Origin: Saturnia japonica
Taxonomy: Eukaryota; Arthropoda; Insecta; Lepidoptera; Saturniidae
NCBI GenBank assembly: GCA_033032175.1
Contig: CM065314.1
Span: 1,550,001 to 1,614,000 of the forward strand
DNA: 64,000 bases
Direction of reading: 5' to 3'
Shown here: in pieces, positions 47,976-59,385 of the stretch
Layout of the letters: each line of letters begins with the position of its first letter
Numbering within the stretch: position 1 is the first letter of the stretch
Made by a program: the position numbers and the translations under genes
Notes under the pieces: model-generated
Told to the model about the DNA's origin: nothing
Seen by the model: the letters and a program-made list of their open reading frames with translations, nothing else
Database searches by the model: none

Positions 47976-48489
47976 CTAGCTGTGCCCGTGGCTTCGCTCA
48001 CGTGGACTACAGAATGCCCGCGCGAATCTTGCTCCCCCGCGCCCGGCTATTTTAAAGACAAAAATGCTTATTGTGGGTGTTCCTTAGAAGATAGATGTAT
48101 ACTCTCCCGGAATTTTTCGTAGGTCTTTTTAATGCCTATGATTATGTAGTACATTAATTTGCTATATCTCTTATATCTCTCAGCATAAGCCATTTAAGCG
48201 TCCGAATTGATTCACCATGACCAGTTTTTGTTTATTTGTGCGGAACCCTAATTCTTTTTCAAGTAGCCTAATTTACTTCCTATATCATCAGCTATCTATC
48301 AGTGAAAGTCCCGTCAAAATCGGTCCAACCGTTTCGGAGATTATCCGGAACAAACAGACAGACAGACAGACAAAAATTTAAAAATGGGCTTTTTGTTATA
48401 GGTATCGTATATACTTTCATATGCATTTAGTAAAGAGCTGTTATTTTGACATTACAAACAGACACTTCAATTTTATGAATTGTATAGAT
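47976..48489 (-). mobile_element. Non-autonomous Helitron, family A copy 4
   Basis: The best-preserved copy: A|TCTATACAATT start, CACAGCTAG|T end, hairpin CGTGAGCGAAGCCACG about 11 bases from the terminus, and an internal CAGA repeat. It lies 185 bp upstream of the mariner in intron 5. Confidence 0.8.
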
Positions 48490-48673
48490 AATGTATATTA
48501 TTCCCGATGTATTTATAACTTTACTCTATGCAACGACATCTGCCCTCACATTATCGAAGTTTTTATTCCTTTAAATTAAAAGAGGTTTCACTTAAATTTA
48601 TTTCAGTTTTAATTTAGTTTACTTAGAAATATGTAAACAAAGTATATTTATACTACGTACGACTTATAAACAC

Positions 48674-49918
48674 AGAGGTCCTTACGTATGAAATTGGCGT
48701 TTTGTTGAACTTGTCACTTTGATCTCAAATATCTGGCGTCTGGTTAGAAATTCCAAATTCAAATTTATTCCAAATTTAGGCTTGTGTATTTGTTTTCGCA
48801 CCATTTTATTTTTCTTTGACATCGTTGTTTTCACAAAATAGAAAATTTAAAATATCGCCTTATTTACGAATATAAGTTCCATTGTGGCATCAGCGCTGCA
48901 TAATCAGCTCGAAGGATTAATGATGTGTATGGGAAAGCTACTGTAAAAGAAAACACGGTACGGTTTTGGTTCCAACTATTTCGTTCTGGAAATTTTGATC
49001 TAAGAAACAAACCCCGTGGACGTCCGGAGACCCTAGTTGAAAATGAAGAATCAAAGGTGATCGTTGAAGCGGATCATTCGCAAACCACATCAAAGTTAGC
49101 GGCAGGCTTCGGTGTGAGTGATAAAAAAATTAATTCACATGAAACCAACAGGAAAAGTGAAAAAGCTCGAGAAATGGGTACCGCATGAATTGACTGAAGC
49201 ACGCCAACAAACACGCATTGAGTTCTGCATTACATTACTCAACCGTCACAATAACGAGGGAATTTTGAATCGTATTGTTACTTGTGACGAAAAATGGATC
49301 CTTTACGACAATCGGAAACGTTCATCACAGTAGTTGAACCCAGGAGAACCGGCCAAATCCTGTCCCAAGCGAAAGTCGTCTCAGAAAAAGGTACTAGTAA
49401 GTGTTTAGTGGACCAGTGCTAGTGTCATATACTACAGCTTCGTAAGATCTGTCCAGATGATAACGGCAGATCTGTATTGTCAACAATTGCAAACCATGAT
49501 GGAAAAGCTAGCCGTTAAACAATCGAGACTGGTCAATATCTCAAGCCCACTGCTGCTTCAGAACAACGCTAGACCGACGGTCGCTAAATTAGAGGAACTG
49601 CGGTAATAAATGTCTCCGAAACCCACCATATTCCCCGGACATTGCTCCAACAGATTAGCACTTTTTTCGGAATTGGGACAATTTCTTGCAATGAAAATAA
49701 ATTCAATTCCAATGAGACTGTCCAAACCGCCTTCAAAGATTTTATTGATTCTTGCTCATACAATTTTTTCAGCAATGGAATCAATGAACTACCTTTAAAA
49801 TGGCGAAAGTGCATAGATAATAATGGTACATACTTCGATTGATTAAATGTATAATTTCACTTTTTTTTTCATTTTACTTTTACCATATAAAACGGTAATT
49901 TCATATGTATGGAACTAA
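48674..49918 (+). mobile_element. Mariner-family transposon, degenerate
   Basis: The terminal inverted repeats match at about 17 of 22 bases: left from 48674 (AGAGGTCCTTACGTATGAAA), right ending 49918 (rc TTAGTTCCATACATATGAAA). The length of 1245 bp suits a full-length mariner. The flanking TA duplication is no longer visible, suggesting an old insertion. It lies within the host gene's 25.7-kb intron in the same orientation as the gene. Confidence 0.85.
48910..49850 (+). pseudogene. Broken mariner transposase
   Basis: The N-terminal helix-turn-helix region reads VKENTVRFWF then NKPRGRPE (about 48940-49050). The middle shifts frame near 49130-49180 (KVKKLEKWVPHEL is in another frame). The first catalytic Asp is kept in TCDEKW (about 49284-49302), followed by stops. 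At the second catalytic site the family's DNARP reads NNARP (about 49562-49575), so Asp is lost. The third Asp is present (SPDIAPTD) but a stop follows at once. The C-terminal GINELPLKWRKCIDNNG ends the ORF. It cannot encode active enzyme. Confidence 0.85.
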
Positions 49919-50584
49919 CATTATTAATACCTGCCACATCTATGGAATATATACATTTACCATGGACGTATAAAAAAATATTTTATACATCCATAAAATT
50001 TAGTATGAGTTTTTAGCCCTTTTATTTCTTTTTACCAAGCATAATATAAATTTTCATATCCTTATTGACATGATGGGTTCGTAATACAAACTTTCACCCA
50101 AGTTTTATTTTCACCATATGTGGAATAACACAATGAAATAATTCATTTGTACCTAAACTGTATAATCCAGATAATTTACAATAGTTATATTGCTTTGAAT
50201 ATGTAAATTTCCGCGACCCACGGTTGACATCATAAAAATAAATAAAACAGTAATTAGGCGGTACTGCGTAGTTAAACAGTTTATATACACTTCAGCCAAT
50301 CTTAAAAAGAATACTGGATTATCATTTAATAGGTAATTATCAGAAATACATACAATATATTTCTTATTATGTATAACAATGTCAATAAATCAACAAACTT
50401 TTTCACCTTAACAACGCTGTCATTTCATAATTACTGCACATGCGCATAGTAAATCAACAAAACGGTTGGTATGCCAGCCGATGTCATTCAACCATTATCG
50501 CGCATGCGCATTTGGTGTTCCCATATCTTGTTCTTACAAACTTTCATTTCCTATTTTGTACCCTTAAAGTTTTATTTTCGCTAA

Positions 50585-50727
50585 CAAAAGTACCCTATGT
50601 CCTTTCCCGTGGTCTAATCTATCTCTATACCAAAATTCTTCTTAGTTGGCTCAGCGGTTTAGATGTCAAAACGTAACAGACAGACAGACAGAGTTACTTT
50701 CGTATTTATAATATTAGTATGGATTAA
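50585..50727 (-). mobile_element. Helitron-like repeat, 5' part only
   Basis: The - strand starts A|TCCATACTAATATTATAAA and reads into GTAACTCTGTCTGTCTG, the common lepidopteran 5' end. The same start occurs on the + strand near 17126 and 20144 inside the tandem duplication. The 3' end is not found. Confidence 0.55.
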
Positions 50728-50954
50728 CATAGAAACCATTTTCATTTGAAATTGTTAAGTGCTTACATTTACTTTGCCCTAAAGAGACGGTTATCGCTTA
50801 CAAATTCAAAATCTGAATTCATAGTATTGGCAAATCTACAATAGCCGGTTGAAACTTAAAAAGCGAGTTCGCAGTTAGAAACCCAAAAATAATAATGATT
50901 CTTTATTATTTTTATATTACTTTTATTTTAATAACTAACTTCAAAATTGAGAAT

Positions 50955-51170
50955 ATTCTTAATGGATGTTCAGCCATAACTTCTTTGTTTAAGAACCGAT
51001 TTGGATGGCTCTTTGTTTGTTGGAAAGGGGACCTCAAGGGAGGCCCTGTTTATTTTCATTTGGCATTGGACATTATTAAACTTCGAAGATACACCAGGCA
51101 ACTTCTTCAAATAATTAAAGTTGGTTGGTTTTATTTTTTGTTAAAAATTCTTTAATTATAATGATACACT
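50955..51170 (+). repeat. Interspersed repeat family E
   Basis: Two blocks, GGATGTTCAGCCATAACTTC (start) and ACTTCGAAGATACACCAG (about 200 bp on), also occur at 63515-63680 and partly at 2665-2690. Unclassified. Confidence 0.5.
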
Positions 51171-51719
51171 TTAATCAATGTAATTTATGTTAAAACTTAC
51201 TTTTGCAATACGGTTTAGTTCGTATTATGAAGTATTTAATAATTAATTCAATTTCAGAATAAGTTTCTTTATTACTTGGATGTAGGAATGTGTATATATT
51301 TTTGACCTTTCACTAAGTAATGAAATGAATGTATAGAAGAACTTATGATCGATCGATAACCTATAACTATTTCAATTCCGTAAATTCATTTCGAAAATTC
51401 TGTATAATAAAAACTCTTACCCTACTTGAAAGGATAACAGTCAATTTTCACCCTTATCCATTGCTTGCGAAGACCGATATTCAAAAAAATATTTTTTATA
51501 CGGTAGGGCAAAGACGAGGGTAGCGCTCCCCCATCGTGTCGTGTGAACAAAAAAAAAATTGTTGACTTTGCTATTACAAAATGCACGGCATACATTTGCA
51601 TAATAATTGTAATTTTAGATTATACGAGCCACAAGTGATTGTTAAACAATGCTTAATTGGGGACATTTAACATTGTCAATTATTCATTCTGTTACATATT
51701 TCGATAGATATGCAGTTGT

Positions 51720-51815
51720 TTATACTACTAAGGTGCAAACAAGCATACGTCCCATCTGATTGTAAGCGGCTGCCGTAGCCTTCTGTAGGGTGAAGGAAGT
51801 ATACCACCAGTCGGG
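51720..51815 (-). repeat. LINE 3' tail fragment
   Basis: The - strand gives GGCAGCCGCTTACAATCAG then ATGGGACGTATGCTTGTTTGC, a common lepidopteran CR1-type 3' end. Confidence 0.5.
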
Positions 51816-53089
51816 CTGCGGAGAGAAAAACCTCAAAAGAAATTTCTCTGTGTAGTACCTCTCTTTGAACCCCCTCTTTCCTTCTTCCTTTTTAATCTGC
51901 TCACAGTTGTGTAATCAAACTATTTTATTATACCATGATTTTATTTGCTTTTCATATTAATGCCAAAAATGGAATTGGTTCTTGAAATAATGAATTCACA
52001 TGAATAAATTCCATTTCAATTAAAATTCATCATCGGAATTTAACAATCTCGTTTTATCGTAATAATAATGATAATTGTTTGGAACTTTCACCAAATACTC
52101 GTTTAGCCTCACTCACCCTTTGATATTATGATGTTAATTATTGTCATGCTTATTTTATATACTATTTATCTGTGGTATACATATAAAATACTAAATGAGG
52201 CCGCTCGCAGTTTCACTCATGTTTAATTTTTAAATTCTATCCTACAATTTGTGTTAAATTGCTCCATTTTCCAAGGGTCACAGCGTGATGAATTCTAAAG
52301 CCTTAACCTACCTCAATAAACGACCTAACTAAATTCAAAATGATTCTTTTTTTTAATCTGACTAGTGCTTTCCAGATATTATGCGTTCAAACTATAGTTA
52401 GCATTTCAAATTTAAAATAATATTTGTTTAATAAATAACCCCCCCTAATTTTTTTTTTTCGTATGTATGAACAATAAGCAACTAACCTGTACCAGGGTAA
52501 CATAAATAAGAATAAATATATGCTATATTTAATTTATGTATATAATTTGTAATTATTAATTCGCTTATGTTCTCAATCTTGTATATTATTCACTCGTGTG
52601 CTGTGTTGTCCTAGTACTTTTTAGTTTAGAGCATAACGTAACGTGGTTTTTTTCACTTTCGAGTAAAAATAGTTGTCGGGTGGTTGGGTAGTAAGGTTTG
52701 GTGAGGTGCCTTAATATATTTTATAAATTTACCTAAATAATTTAGTAATCAAAATGTTGAGAGGCAGAAGTAACCAAATCGTGATTTTCGATATCAATAA
52801 TCTGCCTAATGAACTGTTATTATAAATGGTTTTTTTTTAAATAACCTTAAAAGGTTTAAAAACGGGAATTAAAAATATTGAAACGGTTCTGTTTGTTGAT
52901 TGTTTATTGTTCGTGTTTTGTGAACTTGAATCCCACATGCTTTTATAATGTAATTATTTCTTGTTGCATAATTATTAATGTATGTATTGTTTTTTAACTG
53001 ACATTATCTATAAATAACAGTTAGTTGTTGGTGCTGTTATACAACTAATGATTCTCGCTCGTTTATTATCATCGGTTGACCTTTTCAAG
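51816..53089. other. Intron 5 segment with no assigned feature
   Basis: AT-rich, with no repeat pair or exon signal recognised. Confidence 0.3.
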
Positions 53090-53300
53090 TATTCAGCGCC
53101 GCGCCGCGCTGTTGTTACCCGCCTTGCGCGTCCGCGCCATCACGACATCGCGATCTATTTACGCTACGCTTCACTACATGTTTACCAAGCAACGCAAAAG
53201 TGCTGCTATTCTAATTCTAGGATAGGGACGCTATTTAACTGGCCTAGATTTTTCCTCCTATCGACGCCTGCCGTGAAAACTGGTCGCCAAAGATTTATAA
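53090..53300. promoter_or_regulatory. CpG-rich patch in intron 5
   Basis: Begins CAGCGCCGCGCCGCGCTG and continues through GCGCGTCCGCGCC and CATCGCGATC. A 97-codon open frame crosses it with no recognisable features. Confidence 0.25.
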
Positions 53301-53894
53301 ATATTTTACGGAGAATAATTAATATATCCTTAGACAAATAACGAACCAACCAGGTTTGTTTTATTTATTATTCAGCTGAGCTTAATAACGGATTTATTTA
53401 AATGGTACATTTTCTTGAAAATTTACATAAAGTGGTATAATGAAATGACACTTTTTCAAGAAAGCTGGACTTTCGTGAAAAATTGAAATATTTCTTGTTC
53501 GGAAAAATCCTAGTTGCATTCCGGGTCACTCGGCGTCGGATAAACCCTTTTCTTCAGCGCGCGTGATACTAGGCTCGCAGCATGTGCGAGGAGGTGCATT
53601 AAGTGCCACACGGCAACTACTCGAACGAGTAAGTGAGATAGACTTATGCGTGGAATGCAGGAGGTAAAGCGAGATATTACGGTGAAGGTCAACTGATAGA
53701 GTGCACAGAGTAATAATGCATTTAAATAAGTGTTTTACTTTTTTCTTAAAATATTATTTGTGCTTACTGATTTCAAATTTAGAATTTAAAATTATTACTG
53801 AATACATTGCTATTTTTATTTTGAATTTTTAAATAAAGTGTATATGTTTATACATGTTATTATAAATTAAGATTATATCTAATTATATTATGTG

Positions 53895-54030
53895 AGCAAT
53901 TCTTATATATATATATGTAATTGGTTTCTCGGAAACGGCTCCAACGATTTCGATGAAACTTTGCATTTAGATAATGTTTTACTTCCTAAGTTTACCTAGA
54001 TAAGTCTTTTTGTTTATAAGACACCGAGCG
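53895..54030 (+). repeat. Interspersed repeat family D, partial
   Basis: Starts GAGCAATTCTTATATATA, continues CTCGGAAACGGCTCCAACG and ends ATAAGACACCGAGCG. Confidence 0.6.
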
Positions 54031-54787
54031 TATATATTTTGTCATAATACTGCAACGTTTTATTTTAAATACCGAATAAATAGATCGTATATGTATACTT
54101 TTCATATCTGATTTATTTCTGACATTTTAAATTACTCTGTGTACGTACAAAGCGTAAACAGAGACATAGCGTCGTGCGAAAACGAGACGGCTATACCAGC
54201 ACGTGCTTGCTTTCGTAATCTTCCTTTTGGCTATTCACACATACGCCTGCCGCTCCAATATCCCATCTCATGGTGGGAATGTTTCCTTAAACTGCCTTAG
54301 AGACAGAGGACTACGCCAGTTCTTTTTTTTTATTCCAGTATTATTTGTGCAAATCTCGCTAAAATTAACGTGGCGGGGGCGTCTTGTACGTCCAATTAAT
54401 TTATTTTAATCATAATCGATTTTGTTATTGACATTAATCGGTAAAAGTTAATATAGGGCGCTTGTTTTATCGACTGGTTTTGTTGAAAGATTTATACACA
54501 GTAGAATTATATGTATTTTTGTATGTTCTCAATTACTACACTCGTCTATTATTTATAATCATGCTAACTACAAACTTAATATACTTATGTGCTCCCGTTT
54601 GAAAATTGTACAAGAGAAAGTTGACTGATATAAACATTTCCTCCTTGGGGCGAAATAGGTATTTGAATAGTGATATTTAATCATTTCTGAGGTTATGAGT
54701 AGAGTTGATAAATGTCTATGATACATGGGGCCGCGCAGTATGTACAGTTTTGAACATCATACCTATATAATATTGATACATATTCAC

Positions 54788-54862
54788 TGTTAGCCTTAGG
54801 GGCCCTATTCAAAAACAGAGCCGCTGCGGCTTTTACAGCTTCACCGAACTTGGCAGTTGGAA
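54788..54862 (-). repeat. Interspersed repeat family B, short fragment
   Basis: Contains TGTTAGCCTTAGGGGCCCT and CAGCTTCACCGAACTTGG as in the other reversed copy. Confidence 0.5.
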
Positions 54863-54955
54863 TTTCCGTGCACTGTAGGTACTATATAGTCGCATTTTGT
54901 ATCGTTAATGTCATTTGATTGATATTTGTAATGTCTAACATTCTTCTTGAAATGA

Positions 54956-55110
54956 CTCTACACTAATATTATAAAGCTCTAGATAATGTTATTTGTTTGA
55001 CCGCGCTAATGTCTAAAACTATCAGTTACATTTGCAAAATTCTTTTTGAATTTTATAGCATATTTATTGAGGAAGGTTGTAGACTGCTAGCTGTGCCACG
55101 CGATTTCACC
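54956..55110. mobile_element. Two abutting Helitron fragments
   Basis: A + strand 5' end (TCTACACTAATATTATAAAG) runs to about 55085, where a - strand 3' end (GCACAGCTAG read backwards) begins. Neither is complete. Confidence 0.4.
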
Positions 55111-55619
55111 CGCAAATAATTTAAAATAAATCACTGTTTAATCATTTTACTTCAGTATCTATAGACAATATTTTTATCAGGCTTCCATGCCGCGGTCGGG
55201 GTTATGCGTCACACTCATACGGCTCGGTTGTGCCACTTACTTAGACCCGAACTGAGTGTTGAGTTATTTTAATTATGCCTAAACAATTACTCCTAATAAC
55301 ATACTATATGGGGCAAAGTTTATCTTAATAAAAATGTCTTGATGATGAAATAACTTTCATTCATAAGGCTTAATATCCCATGCTTAAAAATAACTCTCAT
55401 AAATCAGTTTAATTTTCAACAAATCTTTGTCACAGGATACCTTATTGTGGCTTATGCATAACAGATATACTATCGCGGACTTTTTTTTAGATATACTAAG
55501 GACGTATATTTTATTAGAACATTGTATTTGTTTATCATTAATCATTGCGCCAGCGCACGCGGACAAAGAAGTTCGGGAGAGCTTCCGTATCAACAAACAT
55601 CAACATAACAAAAATCAAT

Positions 55620-55712
55620 ATTTAAGGCTAGTTGTAGCCTAGTGGTAGATAGCCTACACTATTCATACTTCATAGTGAATCTGGTGATTCGTAGTTCCAG
55701 AGATTAGCGTGC
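55620..55712 (+). mobile_element. tRNA-like SINE head fragment
   Basis: GTTGTAGCCTAGTGGTAGATAG resembles an A box and TGGTGATTCGTAGTTCC a degenerate B box, at suitable spacing. No body or poly-A is recognised. Confidence 0.35.
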
Positions 55713-56089
55713 TTAAACAAACAAAAAACTCTTCCACTTTATTATACTATTAAAGTATATATTTTCATACTACGACTCTACGTACCGGAATAGTAACAAT
55801 AAACGTCAGATAGTGTTAGCAAGTGAACAAAAACTGAAATAAGTAGGATAAGGATAATACACGGATAAAACTGTGTGGCGGTGTGGAGTTAAAATAAAAA
55901 TGTTACATTCTACCTCGTACTTATAATTCACAGCAACAAATTAAAAACATCGACCTTTCGTTTTTGAGCTGTTATTATTGAATTGTTTTACAATCGATGA
56001 TTTTAAAAAGATACCTGTTACTATTTTAATTAACGTCGACAGGATAATGAATTTAAAACCCGTACCAAGGCAACCGGGAGTTAATGACG

Positions 56090-56200
56090 TAACAACGAAT
56101 TAAAATATAAATTAATCGATTCCGGCTCGAACCGGTTTTGAGGCCAGCTGACCGTGCGCCGCGCCGCGCCGCGCCGCAGTGTCGGACCAGCTTGACCTGC
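56090..56200. promoter_or_regulatory. CpG-rich patch in intron 5
   Basis: TTAATGACGTAAC precedes ATTAATCGATTCC and GCGCCGCGCCGCGCCGCGCC (56157-56176). Possible homeodomain, CREB and GC-box-like sites; inference only. Confidence 0.25.
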
Positions 56201-56567
56201 AACTGTGTATTAAATAACGCCCTTATTCCTTATGCTATCTTAGTACTTTAGTTAATGGATCGATATCGTAAATGATTTATTTTATTTAGTGAATTCCCTA
56301 ATATTTTATTTCTCTTTTCTATGTCTGGTTATTTGAATGTTTTTTACTCATCATACATACATACATTTTATGATGAAAAAATTAATGTTTTTTTTACCTT
56401 TCCCAATAATATTTATAAAAGGACATGAAGTACATACATATTAATTATTAAAGATTGTTATTAGATACCTACTATCATAATAGGTCGTATCAATTAATTA
56501 AAAGGAAAAAGGACGCGTTATCTTATCGTAAATCCGGTTACATGCACACGAAAGATTTATTTACATA

Positions 56568-56897
56568 CTAGCTGGTACCCGCGAGTTAGTCTGCGTATTA
56601 TTGGATATACACAGACTGATCTCGGAACTCGACAAACCAAAAAAATCGCCGTTTTTGTGTGATTGAGTAACAAACATAGAAACTTTCTATTTATTATATT
56701 TGTTTTATTATTCCATTTATTATATTTAACACTGGTTAAACTATGACTTTTACCGGGATAAAAAGTACCCTATGTGTTATTCCAGGTCATAGACTATCTG
56801 TGTGCCAAATTTCATTGAGATCTGTTCAGCCGTTTTAGCGTGATTGAGTAACAAACATCCAAACATACACACTTTCACATTTATTATTTTAGTAGGA
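56568..56897 (-). mobile_element. Helitron-like repeat
   Basis: Bounded by CTAGCTGGTACCCGCG (a CTAG end on the - strand) and TTTAGTAGGAT. The body contains GGGATAAAAAGTACCCTATG and GTGATTGAGTAACAAACAT, a pattern repeated very widely in moths and butterflies. Confidence 0.6.
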
Positions 56898-57484
56898 TTA
56901 GCAGGATTTCGATAGTTTAAAAACCGAATGCTGGAAAACGTTTATTTCTTCAAATTAAAGTACCATTATGACACTTTTTCAATAATGATTTCGGGCATTC
57001 GACATTTAACAAAAAAACATATTATAAATAAATTGAATGATTTAAGAAAATGCTATACCCACATTCTCACTACCGGCCTAGCTCTAGCCATCTCGGCTAT
57101 AATGTAGTATGGTCATAAAGAATTAGAGACGTAGATCGGTTCGAGGAATCCCAAAAAAGCGGCTTTTTTGCTGGAAGAACCGGTTTTAAACTATGTGTGT
57201 GTCGTTCGCGACTGAACGAACCAAATAATCCGTTTACTACCAAAACCAAAATCACTTTATAACCTCCGTATTAAAGTGTAATATACTTTATAAATTAATT
57301 ATGTAGGTACATAACATGGTTTATCATTCTTTGTGTTAAAGTTATGTTATGTTTGCATGTGATGTAGTCCTTTATCCTAGTAAAATTATGGTCACAATTG
57401 TCACAAATAACCTCGTCCGATGGGACCGTTTTAACCTTGCGATCTGCATTGAAGTAATCACTCATCACCTAATTAATCCCCTTA

Positions 57485-57649
57485 GATAAAATCGCACTTG
57501 AACATTTATCGGTGCCGACAACATTTGTGCTTTCAGAATGCATGTTCTCAACTGCAGTAAATGTGCTCTCGTCTAAAAGAAGCTGGCTTCTGGAGACCGC
57601 GCCATCAACCAAAAATGTGTTTCATTCACTAGAACGAGGACTTCATTAA
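57485..57649 (+). pseudogene. hAT-family transposase C-terminal (dimerisation) remnant
   Basis: The open frame reads DKIALEHLSVPTTFVLSE, then MFSTAVNVLSSKRSWL and a stop at 57647-57649. The LSVP...SE..FS.A.NV.S.KRS pattern is the conserved hAT C-terminal dimerisation motif. The rest of the transposase is absent on this strand. A separate CxxC-type zinc-finger-like segment (ICDNCDHNF) lies nearby on the opposite strand (57346-57432), so the element is rearranged or two elements adjoin. Confidence 0.65.
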
Positions 57650-57879
57650 ATATTAGAATAAAAACAAAGAAGTTAAATTACCTCATTTCATTTATAAAAC
57701 TTTTAGCATTTTAAAAAACGTTTTTTTCTAAAAACCGATTCCGATAATTGCAATCGGTTCACATTTCACAAAGAATAATATGAAACAAGACTGTGAGCTA
57801 ATTCATTTTGGAATAATTATAAACAATTTGAAATTAATAATTAAAAATGTGTAGTGACTTGTGTTTCTATTAATAGATA

Positions 57880-58196
57880 CTAGCGGTCGCCCAATGATCG
57901 AAATTCGACGAGCGACTTTTTAATCAGACTATTTTCTGTTTGACATTTGCAGTATGAACCTAAACAATGGATATTATATCACTTGCTGTCGTCACTTTTC
58001 GTCGAGTGACAATGTCAATATTTTGGGGGGTCTAAGTTCAATGGCACTGGCCGGGTTAGGATTCGCAGTATTAATTTTAACTTTCTGCACTCCTCCATAT
58101 AAACTTTAATTAACCATGCTAAATTTCACAGACTTTCGTCCGCGCAATTTTCGTAAGAAGGGGTGCAAAGTTTTGTTTCACGTATTAATATAATGA
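57880..58196 (-). mobile_element. Non-autonomous Helitron, family C copy 2
   Basis: The - strand begins A|TCATTATATTAATACGTG and ends GGGCGACCGCTAG|T, both diagnostic. It is closely similar to 27210-27575 and is slightly shorter through small internal deletions. Confidence 0.7.
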
Positions 58197-59340
58197 TGAT
58201 ATATACCTGGGTAGGTAATAGATTAGATTGGTTCTCAAAACCAATAGAGATGTGGTATTTACGATTTAATTTTGATAAAGAATAAGCGCTTAGAAGTCTA
58301 AACTTAATTAATACCTAATCATTTTAAATATACATAATTAGTATTAAATATTGTGTACTATTTTAGGTGCATTATAATATGCAAAAATTATCATAATTAT
58401 TGAGAAATTAAATTAGCTTCGACTTTCTCGATGGCAAGAATGTTTTCTCAGGGTTTAATTAAATAATGTTTATTTTAATATCCATTCGACTTTTTTTTTT
58501 ACAAAATAATGCCCCAGCCCCAAATCACGCTCAACCATTTGTTGATCAAACAAATTTTTATATAAAATACTTTTTAGTTGCTAACACAAGCTTATGAAAC
58601 ATTTTCCTGTTCCGTTTTATTAAGTATCTAACCATTTTCCTTGTAAACAAATCATTTGAAGTGATAAAATGGTTCAATAGTAAGCCTCTACAACCAGCAT
58701 CCATAAACCTAGGTTCGGAATTATAATGCGAGTCTGAGGTTTCATTGAAGGGAAGCATCGCGCTAGTACATGTGCAGCGTCCCTAGCGACATCACACGGG
58801 AACTAAAACATAAATGATAGAAAACGAAATGTTAGATCGCATCCGAGAAGTGTAAGCTCGTAGGTAGGTAGTTATTATTGCCTCACTTTATAGGTATCAA
58901 TTTTTTTTTTTAATAAAACTCAATTATACATATAGGTAATTAAAGTTAATTATTTACCTATTTACACGAGACTAACGCGGATTTTAATTTTTAAATATCA
59001 CTCTACTTAAATAGCGTCCGTTTAGTTGCAATCGCTCTTGCAGTCTAGATTTGGTATCAACAAAAACACGCTTGCAGACAGAGATCTAATGGCCGCGATC
59101 TCGCGGCGGATATTTGCATATAAGTAGGTACCTAAGAGACTCATGACGAATTGTTGTATATGCAGGACTTAAAGTATCCTCACAAGAAAAAAACCATACG
59201 GGATAAAATCTGGCGAGCCGGGAAGCCAGTTAATGTCACCCAAGCGGCTTGTTAATTATCCAGGAAAAGCTGTCTTAGTTGGGTTGTTGAGACTGTAGTA
59301 GTAAAGCGGTTATTACACGGCAGGTTGATCGTATCCGCTT
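58197..59340. other. Intron 5 segment
   Basis: A - strand open frame at 58558-58758 has no recognised feature. The 59000-59110 stretch is slightly CpG-richer (GGCCGCGATCTCGCGGCGG). Nothing else. Confidence 0.3.
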
Positions 59341-59385
59341 TTTGGTGCGGGAGGGGGAGGTCGGGTGGGGGGGGGGGGGGGGAGA
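59341..59385 (+). other. G-rich tract, potential G-quadruplex
   Basis: GCGGGAGGGGGAGGTCGGG leads into 16 consecutive G's (59367-59382): at least four G3+ runs with short loops on the gene's sense strand. It adjoins the truncated end of the Tc1-type transposase relic. Confidence 0.7.
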
